Source: DATBLZ01 sp036555065 (lineage in GTDB: Bacteria > Pseudomonadota > Gammaproteobacteria > Steroidobacterales > Rariloculaceae). From it: a DNA stretch of 54,109 nucleotides. Within the stretch, counting starts at the first letter, position 1, and every line of letters starts with the position of its first letter. Shown here piece after piece: positions 35,150 through 43,300 of the stretch. The position numbers and the translations under genes are program-made. The stretch lies in assembly GCA_036555065.1 (NCBI GenBank), contig DATBLZ010000003.1, positions 1 through 54,109 on the forward strand, given 5' to 3'. Under the pieces are notes generated by a model, which saw only the letters and a list, made by a program, of their open reading frames with translations, was not told the DNA's origin and did not search any database.

Positions 35150-35539
35150 ATGCCACGAAGAGCTCTTCCGGCGGTCGGTGCAATGGTTGCGATGCTCGGC
35201 ATGGGGCAAGCCTCGGCGCATCACTCGTTTGCAGCCGTGTTCGATGCGAATCAGCCCGTCGAGCTGACGGGCACTGTCAAGCGGATCGAGTGGATGAATC
35301 CGCACGCTTGGATCTATCTCGACGTCACCAACGGCGACGGAGCGGTCGAGGAATGGGCGTTCGAGTTGGGTAGTCCGAATCGGCTCACGCGGTACGGATG
35401 GAACCAGAACTCCTTGCCGGAAGGGCAGGTCGTGACGATTGCGGCCTCGAGAGCGCGTGACGGCAGCCGCAAGGCGGCCGTCACGACAGTGACCCTACCG
35501 AGCGGCGAGCGCCTATTCGGTGCGCAGACGGTGCAGTAG
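35150..35539 (+). CDS. DUF6152 family exported protein
   Basis: A 129-residue exported protein with signal peptide (VGAMVAMLGMGQASA) and a full DUF6152 domain: HHSFAAVFDANQPVELTG, RIEWMNPHAWIYLDV, EWAFELGSPNRLTRYGW and EGQVVTIAASRARDGS. The His-His just after the cleavage site and the N-P-H-A motif are conserved. They could bind a metal (my inference). Divergent from the exported gene at 34245. The 295 bp after it contain no gene I can support. Confidence 0.9.
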   Translation: MPRRALPAVGAMVAMLGMGQASAHHSFAAVFDANQPVELTGTVKRIEWMNPHAWIYLDVTNGDGAVEEWAFELGSPNRLTRYGWNQNSLPEGQVVTIAASRARDGSRKAAVTTVTLPSGERLFGAQTVQ

Positions 35540-35834
35540 CCAAAGCTCCACGCCATAAGAAGCGCTCCGCGCGCCGCATGGGCACTAATCCAGCTTTTGC
35601 ATTCAGCATGTCAAATTTTGGAGAGCGGTGCTCCGCGCCGCCGCGCGATGGACGCGAGCGCAGCGGGTGCCGCGAGGTAGACGCAGTAGCTGTTCGGCGA
35701 CAAACCGGCGCCGAGGTACGCGGTAACCGCCAGCCGCGGTCGGCACGCGTCTTGCAAAACCCCGAGTGACGGCGGACCCGATGTGTTGGGTCCCGACGTC
35801 GAACGAAACTCAGTAGAACTCGGAGGTACGATCA

Positions 35835-36041
35835 ATGAACAGGTATGTTGCTCTCATCGCACTGGGCGTTTCGAGCGTGGCACTTGCCCAGCTTCCGTCT
35901 TTCGAGGAGGTCGATAAGAATGCCGATGGCGGGATCGATCGGAGTGAAGCAGCCGCGGTCGAAGGGCTCGACTTCGCGACGGCCGATACGAATCGGGACG
36001 CCCGGATCGATCGCGCCGAGTATGCGGCGCTGAGCGATTAG
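35835..36041 (+). CDS. Small exported EF-hand protein
   Basis: A 68-residue protein with a signal peptide (VALIALGVSSVALA) and two calcium-binding EF-hand loops: DKNADGGIDRSE (residues 27-38) and DTNRDARIDRAE (51-62). Each has acidic residues at positions 1, 3 and 5 and Glu at 12, so both look able to bind calcium. A GGAGG ribosome site lies upstream. A strong hairpin follows 18 bp after the stop. Confidence 0.85.
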   Translation: MNRYVALIALGVSSVALAQLPSFEEVDKNADGGIDRSEAAAVEGLDFATADTNRDARIDRAEYAALSD

Positions 36042-36059
36042 GCACAGGGCCGAATGGAC

Positions 36060-36099
36060 GGGGCCTGGGCCGCGCGGTAGCCCGCGCGGCCCAGGCCCC
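36060..36099. repeat. Perfect 18-bp inverted repeat (hairpin)
   Basis: The left arm is 36060-36077 and the right arm 36082-36099, fully complementary over 18 bp, with a TAGC loop. The arms begin GGGGCCTGGG. There is no T-run after either arm, so it is not a classical intrinsic terminator. It lies between the EF-hand gene and the E1-like gene. It could stop or process the transcript, or be part of a mobile or protein-binding element. Confidence 0.75.
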
Positions 36100-36145
36100 G
36101 CCGACGAGGGGTGCGCTCCCCTCGGACCGTCTTACAATTGAGCGC

Positions 36146-37243
36146 ATGACGACAGATCTCTCCCGTTATCACCGCCAAATGCTCCTGCCGGGTTTCGGCG
36201 AGGAGGGTCAACGGAGGCTCCTGGCGTCGACGGCGCTCGTGCTCGGCTGCGGCGCGCTTGGGAGCGTAGTTGCGGACCTGCTTGCGCGCGCCGGCGTCGG
36301 CCGGCTCGTGATCGTCGATCGCGATCTCGTCGAGCTTACGAACCTTCAACGCCAAGTGCTTTTCGACGAGCAAGACGCCGCCAATGCCGTGCCAAAGGCC
36401 GAAGCCGCGCGGCGCCGCCTCGCACGTATCAACTCAGGGATCGAGGTCAGGGCCATCGTCGACGACCTCAACCATCGCAACATCGAGCGACACGCCGCGG
36501 GCGCGAATGTGATCGTCGACGGCGTAGATAACTTCGAAACGCGCTATCTCGCGAACGACTTCGCGGTCAAGCACGGCGTCCCCTACATTTATGGGGGCGC
36601 CGTCGGCTCGGTCGGAGCGGCGTACACGATCTTGCCGCATACGCGCGCCGGCGACGCGCCGTGGGAGACGCTCGCCGGCGGCAGCCGCGCGACCCCGTGC
36701 TTGCGGTGCCTCTTCGAGGAGCCGCCGCCGCCCGGCACGAACCCGACGTGTGACACCGTCGGCGTGCTCGCGTCGGCCGTCGCGACGGTCGCGAGCTTCG
36801 AGGTCGCCGAAACGCTCAAAGTGCTCACCGGCAATTTCGATCGCGTCTGCCCGACGATGCTCAACATCGACGTCTGGAACAACTCGCTCGTCGAGCTCAA
36901 AGTCGTGGGCGCGTACGAGAGCGGCGACTGTCGGTGCTGCAAACAGGGCTATTTCGAGTATCTCGAGGGCGCGCTCGGCTCCGGGGCGACGGCGCTCTGC
37001 GGCCGCAACGCCGTGCAGCTCACGCACCGCCAGAACGCCGGGGCCGTCGATCTCGGCGCGCTTGCCGCGCGTCTGCGCGCCCACGGCAAGGTCGTGGCGA
37101 GCGAGTTGATGCTGCGCGCCGACATCACGGACAACGGCAAACCGTATGCGCTGAGCGTGTTTCCGGACGGCCGCGCGATTGTCCATGGAACCGACGAGGC
37201 GAACGTCGCCCGCGGCCTCTACGCGAAGTACGTCGGCAACTGA
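36146..37243 (+). CDS. ThiF/MoeB/E1-like adenylyltransferase
   Basis: A 365-residue member of the HesA/MoeB/ThiF (E1-like) family, which adenylates the C-terminal Gly of a ubiquitin-like carrier. The ATP loop is GCGALGS (34-40), and the Asp/Arg/Lys set lies in VDRDLVELTNLQRQVLF and VPKAEA. Zinc cysteines are C185-x-x-C188 and C262...C265. The Cys202 in NPTCDTVGVL is the likely thioester or persulfide Cys. A C-terminal extension (about 290-365) goes beyond plain MoeB. It is 57 bp before the BNR gene and two genes before a MoaD-like carrier, its probable substrate. Confidence 0.93.
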   Translation: MTTDLSRYHRQMLLPGFGEEGQRRLLASTALVLGCGALGSVVADLLARAGVGRLVIVDRDLVELTNLQRQVLFDEQDAANAVPKAEAARRRLARINSGIEVRAIVDDLNHRNIERHAAGANVIVDGVDNFETRYLANDFAVKHGVPYIYGGAVGSVGAAYTILPHTRAGDAPWETLAGGSRATPCLRCLFEEPPPPGTNPTCDTVGVLASAVATVASFEVAETLKVLTGNFDRVCPTMLNIDVWNNSLVELKVVGAYESGDCRCCKQGYFEYLEGALGSGATALCGRNAVQLTHRQNAGAVDLGALAARLRAHGKVVASELMLRADITDNGKPYALSVFPDGRAIVHGTDEANVARGLYAKYVGN

Positions 37244-37300
37244 GCGGGCGTCGATTCATGCTCCGACAAAACGACTATTAGAAAACAAAGGAGGGGCAAT

Positions 37301-38488
37301 GTGACCGCGATACGAGTTCTCGTCGGCACCCGTAAGGGTGCCTTCATTCTGACTGCCGACGCCAAGCGCGCCAAATGGTCCGTCGATGGGCCCCATTTCG
37401 CGGGCTGGGAGATCTACCACATGAAGGGGTCGCCTGCGGATCCCGATCGCATCTACGTGTCACAGACGAGCAGCTGGTTCGGGCAGATCATCCAGCGCTC
37501 GAGCGACGGCGGCAAAACCTGGGAAACCCCGGGCTCGCCGCCCGCCGATCTCGTGGATGCCGCGACGGGCATGCCGAAGGCCGAGAGCAACAAGTTCGTC
37601 TATGACACGTCGGCCAAGACCGGGAAGCCGTTGACGACGCACCAGTGGTACGACGGCACGCAGCACCCGTGGGAGTTCAAGCGGGTCTGGCACCTGGAGC
37701 CTTCGCTCGACGATGCCGACACGGCGTACGCGGGCGTCGAGGACGCGGCGCTCTTTCGCACGACCGACGGCGGCAAGAGCTGGCACGAGCTCGCGGGTCT
37801 GCGTGGCCACGGCACGGGGCCGAAGTGGCAGCCCGGCGCGGGCGGCATGGGCGTGCACACGATCCTGCTCGACCGCAAGGACCCAAAGCGAATTTTCGTC
37901 GCGATTTCCGCGGCGGGCACGTTTCGCACCGACGACGGGGGCAAGACGTGGCAGCCAATCAACAAAGGCCTGAAGTCGCAGTACATCCCCGACCCAACCG
38001 CCGAGGTTGGGCATTGCGTGCATCGCATCGCGATGCACCCGTCGCGGCCGAAGACGCTTTTCATGCAAAAACACTGGGATGTCATGCGCAGCGACGACGG
38101 CGGCGCGAATTGGCGCGAGATCAGCGGCGATCTACCGAGCGACTTCGGTTTCCCGATCGACGTGCATGCGCACGAGCCCGAGACGATCTACGTCGTGCCG
38201 ATCAAGAGCGACTCCGAGCACTATCCGCCCGAAGGCAAGCTCCGGGTCTATCGTAGCCGCGCGGGCGGCAACGAATGGGAGCCGTTGACGAAGGGTCTGC
38301 CGCAGAAGGACTGCTACGTCAACGTGCTTCGCGATTCGATGGCCGTCGATTCGCTCGATCCTTGCGGCGTCTATTTCGGGACGACGGGTGGGCAGGTGTA
38401 CGCGTCGGCCGACGGCGGCGACAGTTGGACGGCAATCGTTCGCGACTTGCCGGCCGTGCTCTCTGTCGAGGTGCAGGCGCTCGAATGA
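37301..38488 (+). CDS. BNR/Asp-box beta-propeller protein
   Basis: A 395-residue cytoplasmic protein (no signal peptide) with repeated Asp-box motifs: SSDGGKTW, TTDGGKSW, TDDGGKTW, SDDGGANW and SADGGDSW. These are typical of a propeller of the sialidase/VPS10/YCF48 type. The start is GTG 37301 behind a strong AGGAGGGG site; the ATG two bases earlier is followed at once by a stop in its own frame. Catalytic residues of a sialidase are not evident, so a scaffold or binding role is more likely. Its stop overlaps the MoaD-like start (ATGA). Confidence 0.9.
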   Translation: MTAIRVLVGTRKGAFILTADAKRAKWSVDGPHFAGWEIYHMKGSPADPDRIYVSQTSSWFGQIIQRSSDGGKTWETPGSPPADLVDAATGMPKAESNKFVYDTSAKTGKPLTTHQWYDGTQHPWEFKRVWHLEPSLDDADTAYAGVEDAALFRTTDGGKSWHELAGLRGHGTGPKWQPGAGGMGVHTILLDRKDPKRIFVAISAAGTFRTDDGGKTWQPINKGLKSQYIPDPTAEVGHCVHRIAMHPSRPKTLFMQKHWDVMRSDDGGANWREISGDLPSDFGFPIDVHAHEPETIYVVPIKSDSEHYPPEGKLRVYRSRAGGNEWEPLTKGLPQKDCYVNVLRDSMAVDSLDPCGVYFGTTGGQVYASADGGDSWTAIVRDLPAVLSVEVQALE

Positions 38489-38781
38489 TCCGCGTGGCTT
38501 TGCCGTTTCATTTGCGGACGCTCGCGCGCGTCGACGGCGAGGTCACGCTCGTCGTCGACGGCCCGGTCACGCAAGGGTCGATCCTCGATGCGCTCGAAGC
38601 GCGCTACCCGATGCTGCGCGGCACGATCCGCGATCACGCGACGCGCCGGCGGCGCGCGCTCGTGCGTTTCTTCGCGTGCAAGGAGGACGTCACGCACGCG
38701 GCGCCCGATGCGCTGCTACCGGCTGCGATCGCCTCGGGCATTGAGCCGTTTCGCATTGTCGGCGCGATCGCGGGTGGTTAG
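38485..38781 (+). CDS. MoaD/ThiS-like ubiquitin-fold sulfur carrier
   Basis: A 98-residue protein of the MoaD/ThiS family: IRVALPFHLRTLARVDGEVT, then VTQGSILDALEARYPMLRG. The C-terminus is IAGG, ending in the Gly-Gly needed for adenylation by an E1-like enzyme. It is translationally coupled to the BNR gene and two genes downstream of an E1-like enzyme. No other molybdopterin or thiamine gene is in the window. The carrier may serve sulfur transfer or protein modification; which is unknown. Confidence 0.9.
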   Translation: MIRVALPFHLRTLARVDGEVTLVVDGPVTQGSILDALEARYPMLRGTIRDHATRRRRALVRFFACKEDVTHAAPDALLPAAIASGIEPFRIVGAIAGG

Positions 38782-38820
38782 CGACCCGCTCCGCGTTAAT
38801 TTACGCGGACGGAAACGGCG

Positions 38821-39069
38821 TCAGTTCGCGAGGTGTTGCGTGAGGAACGTGTCGAGCGCTTGCAGCGTCTCGAGGCGCGTCTGCGGGCGCGAGAGCCAGT
38901 GGTCCTCGCCTTCGAGCTCGACGAGCTGCACGCTCTTGCCGGCGGCAGCCAGCGCGCGCTGCATCAGTTGACTTTGCGCGATGGGCACGACGGTGTCGTC
39001 GCGACCGTGAATCAGCAGCACCGGCGCGCGAACCTTGTCCACATGCGGTCGCGGCCGAAGCACGCGCAA
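38821..39069 (-). pseudogene. C-terminal fragment of a prolyl-oligopeptidase-type hydrolase
   Basis: Eighty-two residues match the last part of S9-type alpha/beta hydrolases: VRAPVLLIHGRDDTVVPIAQS, with the catalytic Asp, and LEGEDHWLSRPQT, with the catalytic His. The nucleophile Ser and the rest of the fold are missing. A stop codon lies in frame about 20 bases before the first usable codon (TTG 39069), and the upstream sequence is unrelated. It is a decayed remnant rather than a working gene. Confidence 0.7.
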
Positions 39070-39200
39070 GGCGCGGCGCCGGCGTAGCTATCGATGTGCT
39101 TCGGGCACGAGGTCAGGCTCGAGAACGACCCGAACCGCGCCGCGCGCCTTGCGCTCGCGAAGCTCAGGCGGCGCCGACCGACTTAAGGCGGGAAGACTGC

Positions 39201-39231
39201 GCGGAGCACGACGCTCGACGTCGTGCTCCGC
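39201..39231 (-). terminator. Hairpin downstream of peroxiredoxin gene
   Basis: A 13-bp perfect stem (39201-39213 with 39219-39231, loop CTCGA) starts 7 bp past the peroxiredoxin stop, on the minus strand. There is no T-run, so termination is likely but not certain. Confidence 0.5.
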
Positions 39232-39238
39232 GGAGTTG

Positions 39239-39811
39239 TTACTTGAGGCTCTGGACGGCCTCGAGGGACTTCTGGACGTTCTCGAGCGGGGAAACGCCGC
39301 CGATGACCTGGGCGATCTTCCCATCCGAGGTCACGACGAACGTCGTGCGTTCGGCGAAACCATGGTCGATCGTGACGCCGCGCGTGTCGGGGAATCCGCC
39401 GGCGGGGGCCTCGCGGACCATGAGCTCGTACGATTTGGCGATCGAGCCGTCGTGGTCCGACGCAACGGGCAGCTTGCCTGCGCAGTACTCGGGATCCGCC
39501 GAGAAATCGTTGAGCCGCTCGATGCTGTCGAGCGACACGCCGATGACGCTCGCGCCCGCGGCCGTGAACGCCTCCATGTTGGTCGCGAACTCGTGCGCCT
39601 GGATGTTGCAGCCCTGCGTGTACGCCGACGGATAGAAATAGACGACGACCGGGCCCTTCGCGAGCGCCTCGGTCAGCGAGAAATCGAACTCTTTGCCCGC
39701 GAGAGAAGCCTTGGCTTGGAAGGTCGGGGCCGCATCGCCTGCTTCGAGCGCCGCCAACGCCGGCAAAGCGATAACCGTGGAGCCCAAAAGACCGAATATC
39801 AGCTTGTTCAT
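39239..39811 (-). CDS. Exported peroxiredoxin
   Basis: A 190-residue AhpC/Prx-family protein started at ATG 39811, which gives a signal peptide (FGLLGSTVIALPALA). The peroxidatic Cys68 lies in FYPSAYTQGCNIQAHEF, the P-x-x-x-T-x-x-C motif. A second Cys sits in DPEYCAGKLPV and may act as resolving Cys. The conserved Arg is probably in APAGGFPDTRG. An exported location suggests defence against peroxides in the periplasm. The longer frame upstream of this ATG does not look like protein. It is divergent from the LVIVD gene. Confidence 0.92.
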   Translation of the reverse strand: MNKLIFGLLGSTVIALPALAALEAGDAAPTFQAKASLAGKEFDFSLTEALAKGPVVVYFYPSAYTQGCNIQAHEFATNMEAFTAAGASVIGVSLDSIERLNDFSADPEYCAGKLPVASDHDGSIAKSYELMVREAPAGGFPDTRGVTIDHGFAERTTFVVTSDGKIAQVIGGVSPLENVQKSLEAVQSLK

Positions 39812-39969
39812 GGTTGTGCTCGTGTGATGGCCGGGCCGCCATCGTGCCGCGAGCCAGGGTTGGGTGCAAGTCTCGCACTGTACAACGTTCCTGCCCCGAT
39901 GCCTAATAATCCAAAGTACGGACGTCGCGCGCACATCCGGCAAGTAAAAACATGGTATATCAATCACAT

Positions 39970-41433
39970 ATGCGATTTTCATGCTATTTTACATTGCTTC
40001 TGGCCACGGGTTGTACGGCGCCGCCGCCGCCGGCCGCTGGCGAAACGCCTTCGGCCGTCGACCTGCGGCTCGTCGGCCACGATGACCTGCAAGCACGCTC
40101 GGCGTATCAGCCGGTCGTCCATCGGTACGGGGACCGGTGGATCCTGTTCGTCGGCCACCACGCAGGGGAGGCGCTGAACGCGGCGACGGGTCGGGTCGAG
40201 CGCAACGGCTTGTCGATCCTCGATGTCACCGATCCCGCGGCTCCGATCTACCTGGCTCACGTGCCGCCGACGGGGGACGAGGCGAGCGGCACGCAGCACG
40301 TGCAAGTCTGCGACGGCCGCACGCTGCCGAGGGCAAACCGCGATGCGGTCTACGCAATGCGCTCGAACGGTCTCGTGAGCTTCGAGATTCTCGACGTCAC
40401 GGATCCCGCGAAGCCAAGTTTCCTGACGACCGTCGCGACGATGGGCCGCTCGTCGCGGCCGGAATCGGACCGCGGTGACCGCGAGACGCACAAGTTTCAA
40501 TGGGACTGCGAATCCGGAATCGCGTACATCAACGGCACCGCGGACCGGTGGCGCGTGACGCGCGTGCTGCAAGTATTCGATGCCGGCAATCCCGCTGAGC
40601 CGCGCCACATCCGCGATTTCGGTCTCGAAGGCTACGAGCCGGGCGCCGACGGCGAATACCCGGCGCCGCAAGTCGCGGGCCTGCACCAACCTTTCGTCGT
40701 CGGCAACCGCGTTTACTTGGGCTACAACAGCGGCGAGGAGGGCGTGCTCCAGATTCTCGACCGCGAGAAGCTCTTGAACGGCGATCCTGCGGCCGCCGAT
40801 CCACTCGCCCCGCGGCCGGAGTCCCTGAAGTATCCGGAAATCGCGCGGCTCGATTTGCCGCACTATTGGGGCGCGCATACGGCAAAGCCGATCTACGATT
40901 TCGAGATTGCCGATTATTCCGACAACCGCGATGCGCGCATCCGCGACCTTCTGTTGCTCGTTTCCGAAGCGGAGACGTTTCGCTGCCAGGAGAACCGTGA
41001 TGTCCTGTTCATTCTCGATATCACCGACGAGGCACACCCGTTCCCGATCTCGTCGTTCCAAGTGCCCGAGGAACCGGGCGATTTTTGCCACCGTGGTGGA
41101 CGCTTCGGGCCACACTCGTTTCAGGACGCCTTTCACCCGGCGTTCGATAAAACACTCGTAGTGCTTGCCTACTTCAATGCCGGAATACGTGCCGTCGACA
41201 TCCGCGATCCGTTTGCGCCGCGCGAGGTCGCGCACTACATCCCCGAGGTGACCGCGCACACGACGGAGTCCTGTATCGAGATCGATTCCGTCGAGCAGTG
41301 CGACCGAGCCATTCAAACGAACAACGTCAACATCGACGACCGCGGCTACATTTACGCCGTCGACCGCGCATCCACAGGGCTGCACATCCTCGAGCTCACC
41401 GGGAATGCAAGGGAGATCGTCGGCCTCGATTGA
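39970..41433 (+). CDS. LVIVD-repeat lipoprotein
   Basis: A 487-residue protein from ATG 39970; an ATG 18 bases upstream is possible. The N-terminus MRFSCYFTLLLATGC looks like a lipoprotein signal, with a slightly unusual lipobox (ATGC). LVIVD-type propeller repeats follow: LSILDVTDPAAPIYLAHV, FEILDVTDPAKPSFL, VLQVFDAGNPAEPRHI, LFILDITDEAHPFPISSF and IRAVDIRDPFAPREVAHY. These occur in surface choice-of-anchor and secreted propeller proteins; ligand unknown. The control region before it is AT-rich compared with its surroundings. Confidence 0.87.
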   Translation: MRFSCYFTLLLATGCTAPPPPAAGETPSAVDLRLVGHDDLQARSAYQPVVHRYGDRWILFVGHHAGEALNAATGRVERNGLSILDVTDPAAPIYLAHVPPTGDEASGTQHVQVCDGRTLPRANRDAVYAMRSNGLVSFEILDVTDPAKPSFLTTVATMGRSSRPESDRGDRETHKFQWDCESGIAYINGTADRWRVTRVLQVFDAGNPAEPRHIRDFGLEGYEPGADGEYPAPQVAGLHQPFVVGNRVYLGYNSGEEGVLQILDREKLLNGDPAAADPLAPRPESLKYPEIARLDLPHYWGAHTAKPIYDFEIADYSDNRDARIRDLLLLVSEAETFRCQENRDVLFILDITDEAHPFPISSFQVPEEPGDFCHRGGRFGPHSFQDAFHPAFDKTLVVLAYFNAGIRAVDIRDPFAPREVAHYIPEVTAHTTESCIEIDSVEQCDRAIQTNNVNIDDRGYIYAVDRASTGLHILELTGNAREIVGLD

Positions 41434-41462
41434 CTATCGACCGCCGCCGCTTATCGCTGCCG

Positions 41463-42431
41463 CTACTCCGGGGGACGCGGTAGTTGTAGCGGCTCGTAGC
41501 CCATACGACCTTCTTTGATCGCTCGGGCGACCCGCCCGATCACGTAATACATGTTCTGGTGGTGATCGGTGCGGCGGCCGAGCAGCATCCGTACCGCGTG
41601 CTTCGCCATGCGGATCCGCAAGCGGCCAAGCGTGACGTTCCGGCTCACCGGGAAACCGTGCCGCTGGCGGAAAAAAAATTCATTGCGCCGCGTGTAATAG
41701 ACGCCCACGTAATTCACGGGCGGCCCCCCCGTCCGCATGTGGTGGACGAGCGAACGATACGCGACGCGATTCGCGAAGCCTTGTGCCGCTACCCGCAAGC
41801 TCCAATCGACGTCCTCGTAATACAGAAAATAGTCTTCAGGCATCAAACCAACCTCTTCGGCAACCTGCCTCGAGAACAGCGTCGAGGCGCCGTTCACGAA
41901 GTCCGTCTCGCCGACGGCAGCGCGCGCGAGCTCGGGAATCTGCGACTGGGATTCGCCGGCGTGCGCGTGGCGCACCTTGCCCTCCGCGGTGATGACGCCT
42001 TTATAGAAATAGATCCGGTCGCTGTCGTCGTTCAGAATCAACGAGCCGATCAAGCCGGGCTTCCGCAACGAAGCGTGGACCTCGACCAGCGCGCTCAAGG
42101 CCCCGGGTTCGACGAGCGTGTCGGGGTTCAGCATCCATATCAGGTCCGCACCTCGCTCCAAGGCCAACCGCGCGCCCACGTTGATGCCCGCGGCGTAGCC
42201 TAGATTGCGGCCGTTCAAGACGAGCTCATGTGCAGGAAACCGCCGCGGGAGCTCCCGGTCCGAGCCGTCGACGGAGCCATTGTCGAGCAAGAGAATCCGG
42301 AAGTTCGGATATGTCAGCTTCTCGAGGCTCGCGACGCAAGCCGAGATCTTCTCGAGACAGTTGAAGTTCAGTACGAGAATGTGGACTAGCGGATCGCGCA
42401 TCGCACCGTTGGCCGGCCCGGCACGTGGCAC
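41463..42431 (-). CDS. GT2 family glycosyltransferase
   Basis: A 322-residue family 2 glycosyltransferase. The GT-A core has VHILVLNFNCLEKISACVAS and LLDNGSVDGSD. A DxD-like metal site lies in WMLNPDTLVEPGAL, and YFLYYEDVDWSLRV is typical of rhamnosyltransferase-like members. The start may be ATG 42431 or an ATG ten codons later (MRDPLVHILVLN), which fits the family better. It follows the methyltransferase gene by 7 bp in one operon; both probably modify a surface polysaccharide or glycan. Confidence 0.92.
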   Translation of the reverse strand: MPRAGPANGAMRDPLVHILVLNFNCLEKISACVASLEKLTYPNFRILLLDNGSVDGSDRELPRRFPAHELVLNGRNLGYAAGINVGARLALERGADLIWMLNPDTLVEPGALSALVEVHASLRKPGLIGSLILNDDSDRIYFYKGVITAEGKVRHAHAGESQSQIPELARAAVGETDFVNGASTLFSRQVAEEVGLMPEDYFLYYEDVDWSLRVAAQGFANRVAYRSLVHHMRTGGPPVNYVGVYYTRRNEFFFRQRHGFPVSRNVTLGRLRIRMAKHAVRMLLGRRTDHHQNMYYVIGRVARAIKEGRMGYEPLQLPRPPE

Positions 42432-42438
42432 GGCGAGC

Positions 42439-43251
42439 TCAACGAATCTCCGATAGCGGTAGGCTGCGACGCCGTTTCTCGAACACGATCACGGAATCGA
42501 AGAACGATACGGCGAGCGTGTCCGCGCAGAAACGCGTGACCTCCAAGGTAGCCAATTGCTTTTCGTCTCCGGCGCGAAAGAAGAGCTCACTCTCGTGCCC
42601 GAAATATGGCTCGTGCAAGCGATCGACGAGACTCTTGGCGAGATCGACGAAGGAGCGCTTCGTGTCGCGGAAACCGCGCCAATAGTTCGTGTGCAGATCC
42701 TCGACGAGATAGACGCCGTCGTCCGTCAGCGCTTCCGGGTACAGCGCGCTGAAACTCGCGATCTGTTGGGAGGTCATGTGCCCGCCGTCGTCGATGATCA
42801 CGTCGAACGGGCCGTACTTAGCGGCAACGCCCTTCAGAAACCCGGCATCGCTTTGGTCGCCGACCTCGACCCAAATATTGCGCTCTGGATGACCGAACGC
42901 CTTGCAGGAAGGGTCGATGTCGATGCCGACGATCGTTGCGTCGCGATGAAAATACCCTCGCCAGAGGTCGAGCGACCCGCCGCGGAAGACACCGATCTCG
43001 AGGAGCCGCAGGTGCGAACGATCCCGCAATCGCGCTAAGAAGCGGTTGTAAATTTCGAAGTAGTGGTGCCACTTGTGGAGATTGTGTCGATCGTTGCGCT
43101 GAAAGTGCGCATAGAGCGGATCGTCCGAGGCCGGCCTCCGGAGGCGGGCAATCGTAGCCTTGACCTGTGTGGCCTCGGGAACCGCTGCGGCGCGCGGCGG
43201 CGCAAAATCGTAGCGTTTGCGCCGTCGAAATCTTCGCAGCAATCCGCTCAT
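42439..43251 (-). CDS. Class I SAM-dependent methyltransferase (CmcI/macrocin-like)
   Basis: A 270-residue methyltransferase started at ATG 43251 (MSGLLRRFRRRKRYDF). The longer frame would overlap the upstream gene and has no family likeness. Motif I is LLEIGVFRGGSLDLWRGYF, followed by IVGIDIDPSCKAFG and DVIIDDGGHMTSQQIASF, the pattern of CmcI/macrocin-O-methyltransferase-type sugar or macrolide methyltransferases. Coupled to the glycosyltransferase, it probably methylates the glycan. Confidence 0.88.
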   Translation of the reverse strand: MSGLLRRFRRRKRYDFAPPRAAAVPEATQVKATIARLRRPASDDPLYAHFQRNDRHNLHKWHHYFEIYNRFLARLRDRSHLRLLEIGVFRGGSLDLWRGYFHRDATIVGIDIDPSCKAFGHPERNIWVEVGDQSDAGFLKGVAAKYGPFDVIIDDGGHMTSQQIASFSALYPEALTDDGVYLVEDLHTNYWRGFRDTKRSFVDLAKSLVDRLHEPYFGHESELFFRAGDEKQLATLEVTRFCADTLAVSFFDSVIVFEKRRRSLPLSEIR

Positions 43252-43300
43252 GACCGGCCGCTCACCGTTACTCGCCCACCGGTCCGTGCGCGGTTGGCCC

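Noticed and set aside
35611..35835. Minus-strand frame with a P-x-S...RRR end resembling a PEP-CTERM signal
   Set aside because: The frame has no signal peptide or body and the match is loose; likely chance.
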